NCBI GenBank assembly: GCA_964389755.1
Contig: CAYMEW010000032.1
Span: 1-51,161 of the forward strand
DNA length: 51,161 bases
From: JBBSUQ01 sp964389755
GTDB lineage: Bacteria > Bacteroidota > Bacteroidia > Flavobacteriales_D > Crocinitomicaceae
Direction: 5' to 3'
Shown here: piece after piece, positions 17,764 through 25,320 of the stretch
How positions within the stretch are numbered: the first letter of the stretch is position 1
Layout: each line of letters opens with the position of its first letter
Made by a program: the position numbers and the translations under genes
Notes under the pieces: generated by a model
Seen by the model: the letters and a program-made list of their open reading frames with translations, nothing else
Database searches by the model: none
Told to the model about the DNA's origin: nothing

Positions 17764-17788
17764 AGGATTTTCAAAATTGAGCGCTCCG

Positions 17789-17796
17789 CAAAGATA
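17789..17796 (-). promoter_or_regulatory. -7 promoter element (TATCTTTG) of dinB
   Basis: Exact TAnnTTTG on the minus strand, 25 bases before the ATG at 17763. Confidence 0.55.
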
Positions 17797-17813
17797 TAAA
17801 ATCACATTAGAAT

Positions 17814-17838
17814 GATTAAATATTAATCAATAATTGAT
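17814..17838. promoter_or_regulatory. Overlapping palindromes, possible operator of the dinB cassette
   Basis: GATTAA-ATA-TTAATC (17814-17828) and ATCAAT-A-ATTGAT (17826-17838) are both perfect inverted repeats and overlap by three bases. They lie 17-42 bases upstream of the -7 box, covering the expected -33 region. The repressor is not encoded in the window. Confidence 0.45.
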
Positions 17839-17886
17839 GTTAAAATAATCGTACTAATAAGCTTTTCCGAAGCACTTCCCACTGCT

Positions 17887-18014
17887 GGCGCGAGTGTCCT
17901 ACTCGTGCCCACACTTACACTCTTCACTCACCCCCACACTCAAAACTCAAACTCACACTCACACTCCACACTGAAAACCCGAAGTCTTCGACCACAGGAA
18001 GAAGTACTTCCGGG
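17887..18014. repeat. Composite palindromic repeat, copy 2
   Basis: Left hairpin GGCGCGAGT (17887-17895) with ACTCGTGCC (17901-17909), a short CACACT-rich core, then a right hairpin of CCCGAAGT (17978-17985) with ACTTCCGGG (18006-18014), with one bulged C. It lies 20 bases from copy 3 in the same orientation, in the divergent gap between dinB and the helicase gene. Confidence 0.85.
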
Positions 18015-18034
18015 ATCATTCTGCTTCTGCTGCT

Positions 18035-18198
18035 GGCGCGAGTGTCCCACTCGTGCCCACACTCACACTCACACTCACACTCACACTCCACACTCCACAC
18101 TCCACACCACACTCACACTCCACACTCATACTCACACTCAAAACTCAAACTCACACTGAAAACCTGAAGTCTTCGACCGCAGGAAGAAGTACTTCAGG
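18035..18198. repeat. Composite palindromic repeat, copy 3
   Basis: Left hairpin GGCGCGAGT (18035-18043) with ACTCGTGCC (18049-18057), a CACACT-rich core, then a perfect right hairpin CCTGAAGT (18163-18170) with ACTTCAGG (18191-18198). Relative to copy 2, one C-G pair is replaced by T-A, a compensatory change. Confidence 0.85.
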
Positions 18199-18384
18199 TA
18201 TACTGCACAAGTATAGCATCAGTATAGTAACGGTATAGCACAAGTAATGATACTGTATTATCTGTACCTGTTTCAAACACTTAGTGAATATTTTAACAGC
18301 ATTGCCGCTTGCCCCAAAAGTTACCCAAACGTTAATTCTCGGGCTCCTCAAACACTTATTTTTCAACAATCAAAATAATCTCCG

Positions 18385-18392
18385 TACCTTTG
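18385..18392 (+). promoter_or_regulatory. -7 promoter element (TACCTTTG) of the helicase gene
   Basis: Exact TAnnTTTG, 24 bases before the ATG at 18417. A T-rich TTTTTC lies about 20 bases upstream at the -33 position. Confidence 0.55.
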
Positions 18393-18416
18393 CACCCAAT
18401 TTTTATAAATAACTGA

Positions 18417-20189
18417 ATGACATTTGAGGAACTCGGGCTAAAGAGTGAGGTGCTGAAGTCGTTACAAGAACTGGGGTTTGAAGCACCTACTCCGATCCAA
18501 CAAAAAGCCATTCCACACCTTTTGGGTGCTGAAAGTGACTTTGTTGGTTTAGCTCAAACTGGGACAGGTAAGACCGCAGCGTTTGGTCTTCCACTAATTA
18601 ATAACATCGAAAATCACGCACGGACGCCGCAGGGCCTCGTTATCTGTCCGACACGTGAACTCTGCTTACAGATTACAAAAGACCTCGAGGTATTCGCAAA
18701 ATACCTGTCGGTCAAAGTGGTTGCCGTTTACGGCGGCACCGATATCCGCAAACAGATGGCCGATATCAAGAAAGGAGTATCGATCGTGGTGGCAACACCC
18801 GGCCGACTCTGTGACCTGATCAAACGCCGCGCTGTTTCGCTGGCCGACGTGGAATACGTCGTGCTCGACGAAGCGGATGAAATGCTCAACATGGGCTTCA
18901 AGGAAGATATCGACCTCATCCTCGAAGCGACTCCCGAATGGAAAAACGTATGGCTTTTCTCGGCAACAATGCCCAAAGAAGTCGCGGAAATCTCCAAAAA
19001 TTACATGGACAATCCGCTCGAAGTATCCATCGGACACAAGAACCAGAGCAACGAAAACATCGAACACATCTATTACTCGGTTAAGGAAAAAGACCGCTAC
19101 GGCGCGCTCAAACGCCTAATCGATTTTCACCCGGATATCTACGGACTTATCTTCTGTCGTACGCGACACGAAACAGCTTCCGTGGCTGAAAAACTCGGGA
19201 AAGAAGGATACAGCGCAGAACCCCTGCACGGTGATCTGTCGCAGGTTCAGCGAGATCGCGTAATGGAGCGCTTCCGCAACAAAAGCATCCAGATCCTCGT
19301 GGCTACCGATGTGGCTGCACGCGGTATCGACGTGGATAAGATCACACACGTGATCAATTACAACCTCCCGGACGACATCGAGAACTACACCCACCGAAGC
19401 GGACGAACTGCCCGTGCCGGTCATAAAGGTCAGTCGCTCGTACTCATTAATACCCGCGAAGGCAGCAAGATCCGTGCAATCGAAAAACAGATCCGCAAGG
19501 AATTCACGAAGGGAACAATCCCCGGACCGGAAGAGATCTGCGAGATCCAGCTGACTAAACTCATCAAAGGCGTTATCGAAACGGAAGTGCGTGAGCAGAA
19601 CATCGAAAAGTTCATCCCGATGATGATGAAAGAATTCGCCGACCTCACCAAAGAAGAGGTGATCAAGAAGTTTATTTCCGCAGAGTTCAACCGCTTTATC
19701 GAATATTACGAGGCAGCAGGCGATCTCAATGCGCAGGCTTCCGGTAAAAAAGAACAGTTCGAAGACCGCAAGAAAGGACGTGAGCGTCGTGACGATGGTG
19801 TGGAAAGCGGGAAAACACGCTTCTTCGTCAGCATTGGTAAACGCGACGGACTCAACGCCGGCGGATTACTCCGACTCGTTTGCGATAGTGCGGGTGTGCG
19901 TTCGGCAGACATCGGCCGCATCGACATCATGCCGTCCTTCTCCTTCTTCGAGGCCGATTCCGATCAGGCAGACCGTCTGCTGAAAGAAGTCAACGGAGCT
20001 CAGTACGAAGGCCACAAGGTCAGCATCGAGATCACCAAACAGAAGCCCGATAATAACCAGCGTCGCGGTGGCGGTGGCGGAAAGTTCCGCGGTGGAAGAG
20101 ACGGAGGTCGAAACTTCGGCGGAGACAAGCGTAAAGGCGGCGGAAATCGCGGCGGTTACGGAAAACCCTTTAAAAAGAAATCCTATTAA
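18417..20189 (+). CDS. deaD: DEAD-box RNA helicase (DeaD/CsdA type)
   Basis: ATP-dependent RNA helicase, usually acting in ribosome assembly or cold-shock RNA remodelling. In its 590 residues the order is: Q-motif region with P-T-P-I-Q (about 24-28), A-Q-T-G-T-G-K-T (motif I), P-T-R-E-L, D-E-A-D, S-A-T, then H-R-S-G-R-T-A-R (motif VI). After a linker comes a DbpA-type RNA-binding fold (about residues 460-550, R-F-F-V-S-I-G-K-R-D-G onward), and the end is a Gly/Arg-rich basic tail, a typical RNA-contacting region. typA begins 15 bases downstream, so the two translation/ribosome-related genes are probably co-transcribed. Confidence 0.95.
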   Translation: MTFEELGLKSEVLKSLQELGFEAPTPIQQKAIPHLLGAESDFVGLAQTGTGKTAAFGLPLINNIENHARTPQGLVICPTRELCLQITKDLEVFAKYLSVKVVAVYGGTDIRKQMADIKKGVSIVVATPGRLCDLIKRRAVSLADVEYVVLDEADEMLNMGFKEDIDLILEATPEWKNVWLFSATMPKEVAEISKNYMDNPLEVSIGHKNQSNENIEHIYYSVKEKDRYGALKRLIDFHPDIYGLIFCRTRHETASVAEKLGKEGYSAEPLHGDLSQVQRDRVMERFRNKSIQILVATDVAARGIDVDKITHVINYNLPDDIENYTHRSGRTARAGHKGQSLVLINTREGSKIRAIEKQIRKEFTKGTIPGPEEICEIQLTKLIKGVIETEVREQNIEKFIPMMMKEFADLTKEEVIKKFISAEFNRFIEYYEAAGDLNAQASGKKEQFEDRKKGRERRDDGVESGKTRFFVSIGKRDGLNAGGLLRLVCDSAGVRSADIGRIDIMPSFSFFEADSDQADRLLKEVNGAQYEGHKVSIEITKQKPDNNQRRGGGGGKFRGGRDGGRNFGGDKRKGGGNRGGYGKPFKKKSY

Positions 20190-20204
20190 TTTTTCCTGAA
20201 TACT

Positions 20205-22001
20205 ATGGAAATCAGAAATATTGCAATCATTGCACACGTTGACCACGGAAAAACAACCCTGGTCGATAAAATGATCGAGGCCGGAAGCGTTATTAACGAA
20301 CGGGATCGTCCCACAGGCGAACTCATCATGGACAACAACGACCTCGAACGCGAACGCGGGATCACGATCGTTTCCAAGAACGTTTCCGTGACCTACAAAG
20401 GAACGAAGATTAACATCATCGACACCCCGGGTCACGCCGACTTCGGTGGTGAGGTGGAACGCGTACTCAACATGGCGGATGGTGTGTGCCTCCTCGTGGA
20501 TGCCTTCGAAGGACCGATGCCACAAACACGCTTCGTACTCGGAAAAGCGCTTTCCATGGGGATCAAACCCCTGTTGGTAATCAACAAGGTCGATAAAGAC
20601 AACTGTACGCCCGATGAGGTGCACGAAAAAGTGTTTGACCTCATGTTCGAACTCGACGCCAACGAAGAACAACTCGAATTCCCGACCATTTACGGATCTG
20701 CCAAGAATGGCTGGATGTCTGATGACTGGAAGAAACCGACCGGTACCATCGAACCGCTGCTCGATAAGATCCTTGAGTACTTCCCGCCGCGAAAGATCGA
20801 GGAAGGGAACACGCAAATGCTCATCACTTCGCTCGATTATTCATCCTACGTGGGACGGATCGCGATCGGTCGCCTGAGCCGCGGGGAACTGAAAGAAAAT
20901 CAGCAGGTAATCCTCACCAAGCGCGACGGAAAACAGGAGAAACACAAGATCAAAGATGTCTTCGTGTTCGAAGGACTCGAAAAGATGAAAGTTTCTTCCG
21001 TACAGGCAGGTGATATCTGCGCCATTACCGGGCTCGAAGGTTTTGAGATCGGTGACAGCGTATGTGATGCAGAGAACCCGGAGCCGCTTCCGTCGATCGT
21101 TATGGACGAACCGACCATGAGCATGCTCTTCTCCATTAACGATTCGCCTTTCTTCGGAAAAGAAGGCAAGTTCGTGACTTCCCGACACATCCAGGAGCGC
21201 CTCAGCAAAGAACTCGAAAAGAACCTCGCACTGCGCGTGGAAGAGACTGATAAAGCAGATAAGTGGGTCGTTTTCGGCCGTGGGGTACTGCACCTCTCCG
21301 TACTCATCGAAACCATGCGTCGCGAAGGCTACGAGCTCCAGGTGGGCCAGCCGCAGGTGATCCTGCGCGAAATGGACGGTGTGAAATGCGAACCGGTCGA
21401 GGAACTCACCATTGACCTTCCGGAAGAGTTTTCAGGCACTGCCGTGGAAGCAGTGACCAAGCGAAAAGGAGAAATGAAGAATATGGAACCGAAAGGAGAA
21501 CGCATGATCATCCAGTTCCAGATCCCTTCACGCGGAATTATCGGGTTGCGTAATTACCTCCTCACGCAAACGGCAGGTGAAGCAATCATGACCCACCGTT
21601 TCCTCGAATACCAGCCCTACAAAGGCGAGATTCCGGGACGTCTGAACGGATCGCTGATCTCCCTCGAACAGGGAACCTCCATTCCGTTCTCGCTCAACAA
21701 CCTGCAGGAGCGCGGTAAATTCTTCATCGCACCGAACGAAAATATCTACGAGGGACAGGTGATCGGGGAGAACTCCCGTGCCGGAGACCTCTGTGTAAAC
21801 GTAACGAAGACTAAGAAAATGACCAATATGCGCTCTTCCGGTGCAGATGATAAGGTACGCCTCGCGCCACCGAAGATCTTCAGCCTGGAGGAATGCCTGG
21901 AGTACATCCAGTCAGACGAATACGTGGAAGTGACACCGGAGAACCTGCGTATCCGGAAGATCCTGCTCAAAGAAACAGACCGCAAGCGCGCCGGTAAATA
22001 A
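20205..22001 (+). CDS. typA: Ribosome-associated GTPase TypA/BipA
   Basis: Translational GTPase of the EF-G family that binds the 70S ribosome and helps 50S assembly, especially at low temperature or under stress. Its 598 residues match the family length. The G1 motif is H-V-D-H-G-K-T-T (11-18), with R-G-I-T-I in switch I, D-T-P-G-H-A-D-F (G3) and N-K-V-D (G4), followed by the EF-Tu domain 2-like and EF-G C-like domains and the TypA-specific C-terminal domain containing R-L-N-G-S. It follows deaD by 15 bases and ends in a strong terminator. Confidence 0.97.
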   Translation: MEIRNIAIIAHVDHGKTTLVDKMIEAGSVINERDRPTGELIMDNNDLERERGITIVSKNVSVTYKGTKINIIDTPGHADFGGEVERVLNMADGVCLLVDAFEGPMPQTRFVLGKALSMGIKPLLVINKVDKDNCTPDEVHEKVFDLMFELDANEEQLEFPTIYGSAKNGWMSDDWKKPTGTIEPLLDKILEYFPPRKIEEGNTQMLITSLDYSSYVGRIAIGRLSRGELKENQQVILTKRDGKQEKHKIKDVFVFEGLEKMKVSSVQAGDICAITGLEGFEIGDSVCDAENPEPLPSIVMDEPTMSMLFSINDSPFFGKEGKFVTSRHIQERLSKELEKNLALRVEETDKADKWVVFGRGVLHLSVLIETMRREGYELQVGQPQVILREMDGVKCEPVEELTIDLPEEFSGTAVEAVTKRKGEMKNMEPKGERMIIQFQIPSRGIIGLRNYLLTQTAGEAIMTHRFLEYQPYKGEIPGRLNGSLISLEQGTSIPFSLNNLQERGKFFIAPNENIYEGQVIGENSRAGDLCVNVTKTKKMTNMRSSGADDKVRLAPPKIFSLEECLEYIQSDEYVEVTPENLRIRKILLKETDRKRAGK

Positions 22002-22026
22002 TTCAGGCGCCTGCATAAAATACGGG

Positions 22027-22072
22027 GAACCCAAAATCGTTTTTACAGAAGAACGGTTTTGGGTTCTTTGTT
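22027..22072 (+). terminator. Rho-independent terminator of typA
   Basis: A 15-base-pair stem (22027-22041 with 22052-22066, one G-T pair) with a 10-base loop, followed by CTTTGTT. It closes the deaD-typA unit. Confidence 0.8.
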
Positions 22073-22094
22073 AATTAGCTGTTGAAAACAATTG

Positions 22095-22107
22095 TTAACA
22101 CTGTTAA
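22095..22107. promoter_or_regulatory. Palindrome upstream of the TPR operon
   Basis: TTAACA-C-TGTTAA is a perfect inverted repeat with 6-base arms, 45 bases before the TPR gene ATG. It sits where an operator for the five-gene operon could be. No exact -7 box was found nearby; TAATTTTC at about 22127-22134 is the closest. Confidence 0.35.
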
Positions 22108-22151
22108 ATGCAAAACTGAATTTTAGTAATTTTCAGTAAAATCAAAAATGT

Positions 22152-23552
22152 ATGTTTGACGAAGAAGACGACGACTTTTTTGAAGGAAACCTGAATGAAG
22201 ACATCGATCGCTTTGAGCGTTACCTGAATGGCGGAGATCCCTTCTTCCTGGATAGCGACAAACTGGAAATGATCATCGATCACTTTTTGATGAACGCCCA
22301 GTACAATAAAGCGAACCTCGCTGCAGAATATGCAATCACCCAGTTCGGGTACAATATCATATTTTACGTTCGGAAAGCACAGGCTATGTCAGCACTCGGG
22401 CTGCTGAAGGAAGCACTCAACCTGCTCGGCATGGTTGAAAAATGGGAATCGCCTTCCTGCGAGTTCCTGCTTACCAAAGCATCACTGTTCTCCCAATTGA
22501 GAGACAGTAAGCAGGCGATTCGTTTCTTTAACGAAGCCCTGCGCGTGGCAGAAAAAGAAGACCGCGACGAGATCTACATGGATCTTGCCATGGAATACGA
22601 GAACCGGAACGACTATAAAAATGCCCTGCGCGTACTGCGTGAAGCCCTGGCCGCCAATCCGAAGAACGAAGCAGCCATCTATGAGATCGCTTTTTGCTAC
22701 AACCAGCTCGGAGATTTTGACAATGCCATCAAGGCTTACACCGACTTCATCGATGAAAATCCGTATTCCTTCACATCCTGGTATAACCTCGGAAACGCCT
22801 ATTCGCAGAATAACGATTTCGAAAAGGCAATCTGGGCCTACGATTACTGCATCCTGATCAACGAGGATTTCGGTCCCGTGTACTTCAACATGGGAAACGC
22901 ATACCTCTCGGAAGAGAAGTTTCACGAAGCTATCGCCTCCTTCCGCAAATGCATGGAACTCGACGGGGAAGATCCAGTGGCGCTCTGTTACCTCGGGGAA
23001 GCATACGAACAACTGGGGGAACTCGACGAAGCAGCGACCAATTACCATGAAAGCCTCAAGCTGGCCCCGATGTTTCCGGACGCCTGGCTCGGGCTGGGTA
23101 TCGTGGAGGATCTGCGCGGAAACATGACCGAAGCAATTCGCCTCATCGAATACGCCGTGGACCTTGATCCCGAAAATGCCGGTTTTTACCACGTACTTGC
23201 CGGTGCGTATGAAAAGGCCGGGCAAACCACACGGGCGGAGGAGAATTACATTAAATCGCTGAGCCTCGACAGCAAGGACGAGGATTGCCTCATCGCATAC
23301 ATGGATTTCCTCTCGGATATTTCACTGTTGCTCGCCCGCGACTACATTCAGAATTTCCTTTCACTCACCGATGAGAACCCGGTGGCAACACTGCTGGAGG
23401 TAAATATCCTCTATAAACTCGGTGAAAAACAGGAAGCACTGCACAAGTTCACGCAGATCGCATCCAAGAACGTCGAAAAGGCACGGGAAATATTTGACCT
23501 GAACGCCGACCTCCTAAACGTACCAGAATTTGTACATTTGACGGAAGAATAA
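22152..23552 (+). CDS. Tetratricopeptide-repeat protein
   Basis: The 466-residue cytoplasmic protein (no signal peptide) begins with a very acidic stretch and then forms about ten TPR-like helix pairs. Clear ones include Y-N-L-G-N-A-Y-S-Q-N-N-D-F-E-K-A and Y-F-N-M-G-N-A-Y-L. TPR arrays bind other proteins, so it is probably a scaffold or adaptor. It is the first gene of a packed run, with the phosphosulfolactate synthase-like gene nine bases after its stop. The partner and role are not evident. Confidence 0.88.
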   Translation: MFDEEDDDFFEGNLNEDIDRFERYLNGGDPFFLDSDKLEMIIDHFLMNAQYNKANLAAEYAITQFGYNIIFYVRKAQAMSALGLLKEALNLLGMVEKWESPSCEFLLTKASLFSQLRDSKQAIRFFNEALRVAEKEDRDEIYMDLAMEYENRNDYKNALRVLREALAANPKNEAAIYEIAFCYNQLGDFDNAIKAYTDFIDENPYSFTSWYNLGNAYSQNNDFEKAIWAYDYCILINEDFGPVYFNMGNAYLSEEKFHEAIASFRKCMELDGEDPVALCYLGEAYEQLGELDEAATNYHESLKLAPMFPDAWLGLGIVEDLRGNMTEAIRLIEYAVDLDPENAGFYHVLAGAYEKAGQTTRAEENYIKSLSLDSKDEDCLIAYMDFLSDISLLLARDYIQNFLSLTDENPVATLLEVNILYKLGEKQEALHKFTQIASKNVEKAREIFDLNADLLNVPEFVHLTEE

Positions 23553-23561
23553 ATAAAACCT

Positions 23562-24395
23562 ATGAATTTCGAATTACCTTATATACCCGAACGGTCTGTG
23601 AAACCGCGTAAAAAGGGACTTACCATGATGATGGATAAAGGACTCAGTGTGCGAGAAGCAGAAGATTTTATCCAGGCTTCAGGTCACCTGACCGACGTGG
23701 TGAAATTCGGCTTCGGTACGGCTTACGTAACACAGGATCTTGAAAAGAAACTGGCTCTTTACCGCGAAGCGAACATCCGACCGTATTTCGGCGGGACGCT
23801 CTTCGAAGTGTTCCATGCACGCGGTAAATTTGAGGATTTCCTCCGCCTGCTCGATAAGTACAAACTCGACCTGGCCGAGATCTCAGACGGTTCCATCATC
23901 ATCAACCACGATGAAAAATGCGAACTGATCCGGCGCCTGTCCAAAGAACGTACTGTTTTGTCCGAAGTAGGGTCCAAAGATTCCGGAATTCTTATCTCCC
24001 CCGGGAAATGGATCAAGATGATGAGTACCGAACTCGAGGCCGGATCCTGGAAAGTGATCGCAGAGGGGCGCGAAGCCGGAAATGTCGGTGTTTTCCGTCC
24101 GAACGGTACCGCACACACCATGCTGATCAACAAGATCATCGCCCGTGTCAACCCGGATGACATCCTCTGGGAAGCTCCGCAGAAGAACCAGCAGGTGTGG
24201 TTCATCAAACTCTTTGGAGCTGATGTAAACCTCGGGAACATTGCACACAACGAACTCATCCCGCTGGAATGCCTGCGACTCGGGCTGCGGGGAGATACTT
24301 TCTTTGACTTCCTGCCGGACGATTACCGTGAACGACTCAAACAGGTCAACTCCGAAGAGGACGAAGAGGAAGAACACGAAGAAGAAAACCGTTAA
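23562..24395 (+). CDS. Phosphosulfolactate synthase-like protein (ComA family)
   Basis: The 277 residues match the TIM-barrel ComA family, which in methanogens adds sulfite to phosphoenolpyruvate to make phosphosulfolactate. Visible family stretches are K-P-R-K-K-G-L-T-M-M-M-D-K-G, F-G-F-G-T, Y-F-G-G-T-L-F-E, E-I-S-D-G-S and S-E-V-G-S-K-D. Homologues are frequent in Bacteroidota, where the product could feed sulfonate or sulfonolipid precursors such as cysteate; that step is inference. The C-terminus is an acidic E/D-rich tail. The next gene begins one base after its stop. Confidence 0.85.
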   Translation: MNFELPYIPERSVKPRKKGLTMMMDKGLSVREAEDFIQASGHLTDVVKFGFGTAYVTQDLEKKLALYREANIRPYFGGTLFEVFHARGKFEDFLRLLDKYKLDLAEISDGSIIINHDEKCELIRRLSKERTVLSEVGSKDSGILISPGKWIKMMSTELEAGSWKVIAEGREAGNVGVFRPNGTAHTMLINKIIARVNPDDILWEAPQKNQQVWFIKLFGADVNLGNIAHNELIPLECLRLGLRGDTFFDFLPDDYRERLKQVNSEEDEEEEHEEENR

Positions 24396-24396
24396 C

Positions 24397-25320
24397 TTGT
24401 TTCACAGAGCCGGAGAATTCACAGGACATTCAGGGGCCGTTTATGCCTGCCTGACCGATGGGAATTACCTCTATTCGGCATCGGCGGATAAATACGTCGT
24501 ACGCTGGAAGATCGATACCTTTGAACAGGACAATTTTGTGATAAAAACGAGTGAAACGGCCTATTCAATGGCTATTAACCCGTCACAGAATGAACTTTGG
24601 ATCGGTCTTTCAAATGGAGACATACACGTGGTGAACCTGGATAGTCGTAAAGAAATCCGTTTTTTTAAACAACATCAGTCCGCCGTTTTCAGCCTGTTTT
24701 TCTCCGAACGTAAACAACAGATTTATTCCGCAGACGCTTCCGGGAATCTCGCCGTCTGGGATGCCGGAGATCACAGCCTCCTCGTGTACCTTCCTTTCGA
24801 CTGCGGGAAGATCCGTGACGTGGCGATTAGTCCCACGAAAGATCACCTCGCACTGGCCTGCCAGGACGGAATGATCCGTGTGCTCGATACCGATAACTTT
24901 AACGAATTACTTTACTGGGAGGCCCATGAAAACGGGGTGGGAAGCCTTGCATTTCATCCCGTACACGATCACATTCTGCTGAGCGGTGGCAAAGATGCGC
25001 TTCTCAAAACCTGGGATTATCCCAAAATGAAAAGACTGAATGTGATTCCTGCGCATAATTTCATGATCTACGACCTCCTGTTCATGGGTGATAACAAATA
25101 CCTCGTAACGGGCAGTCGTGATAAATCCGTAAAGATCTGGGACGCCGAAACACAAATTCCACTCTTAAAACTGGATACGCAGGCCCGCGGGCATCGTCAT
25201 TCGGTAAATGCACTGGCCAAAGTTTCCGAAACGGCGTTCATTTCCGCATCAGACGATAAAAGACTGATTCTCTGGAAAACCGGTGAATCCATACACGCAC
25301 TTAAAAGCGAAGAATCATGA
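24397..25320 (+). CDS. Seven-bladed WD40 beta-propeller protein with probable TTG start
   Basis: From the TTG at 24397 the protein is 307 residues, just enough for seven WD40 blades. The first begins with F-T-G-H-S-G-A-V-Y and ends V-V-R-W-K, and the last ends R-L-I-L-W-K. There is no in-frame ATG before blade 2, and the open frame further upstream (to 24241) is merely the other frame of the preceding gene. WD40 propellers are protein-interaction platforms. It starts one base after the ComA-like stop and overlaps the symporter gene by four bases (ATGA), so translation is coupled on both sides. The partner is unknown. Confidence 0.85.
   Translation: MFHRAGEFTGHSGAVYACLTDGNYLYSASADKYVVRWKIDTFEQDNFVIKTSETAYSMAINPSQNELWIGLSNGDIHVVNLDSRKEIRFFKQHQSAVFSLFFSERKQQIYSADASGNLAVWDAGDHSLLVYLPFDCGKIRDVAISPTKDHLALACQDGMIRVLDTDNFNELLYWEAHENGVGSLAFHPVHDHILLSGGKDALLKTWDYPKMKRLNVIPAHNFMIYDLLFMGDNKYLVTGSRDKSVKIWDAETQIPLLKLDTQARGHRHSVNALAKVSETAFISASDDKRLILWKTGESIHALKSEES

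Noticed and set aside
17764..17880. Classical LexA/SOS box upstream of dinB
   Set aside because: Neither the Escherichia (CTG-N10-CAG) nor the Bacillus-type box is present; only unrelated palindromes.
13244..18170. CRISPR array
   Set aside because: Direct repeats are 6-7 bases with no unique spacers of regular length and no cas genes.
17905..18238. Open frames over the second and third composite repeats on both strands
   Set aside because: Same low-complexity origin; Cys-Glu or His-Thr runs only.
22482..23225. 247-residue minus-strand frame opposite the TPR gene
   Set aside because: Antisense to a clear TPR protein; no domain.
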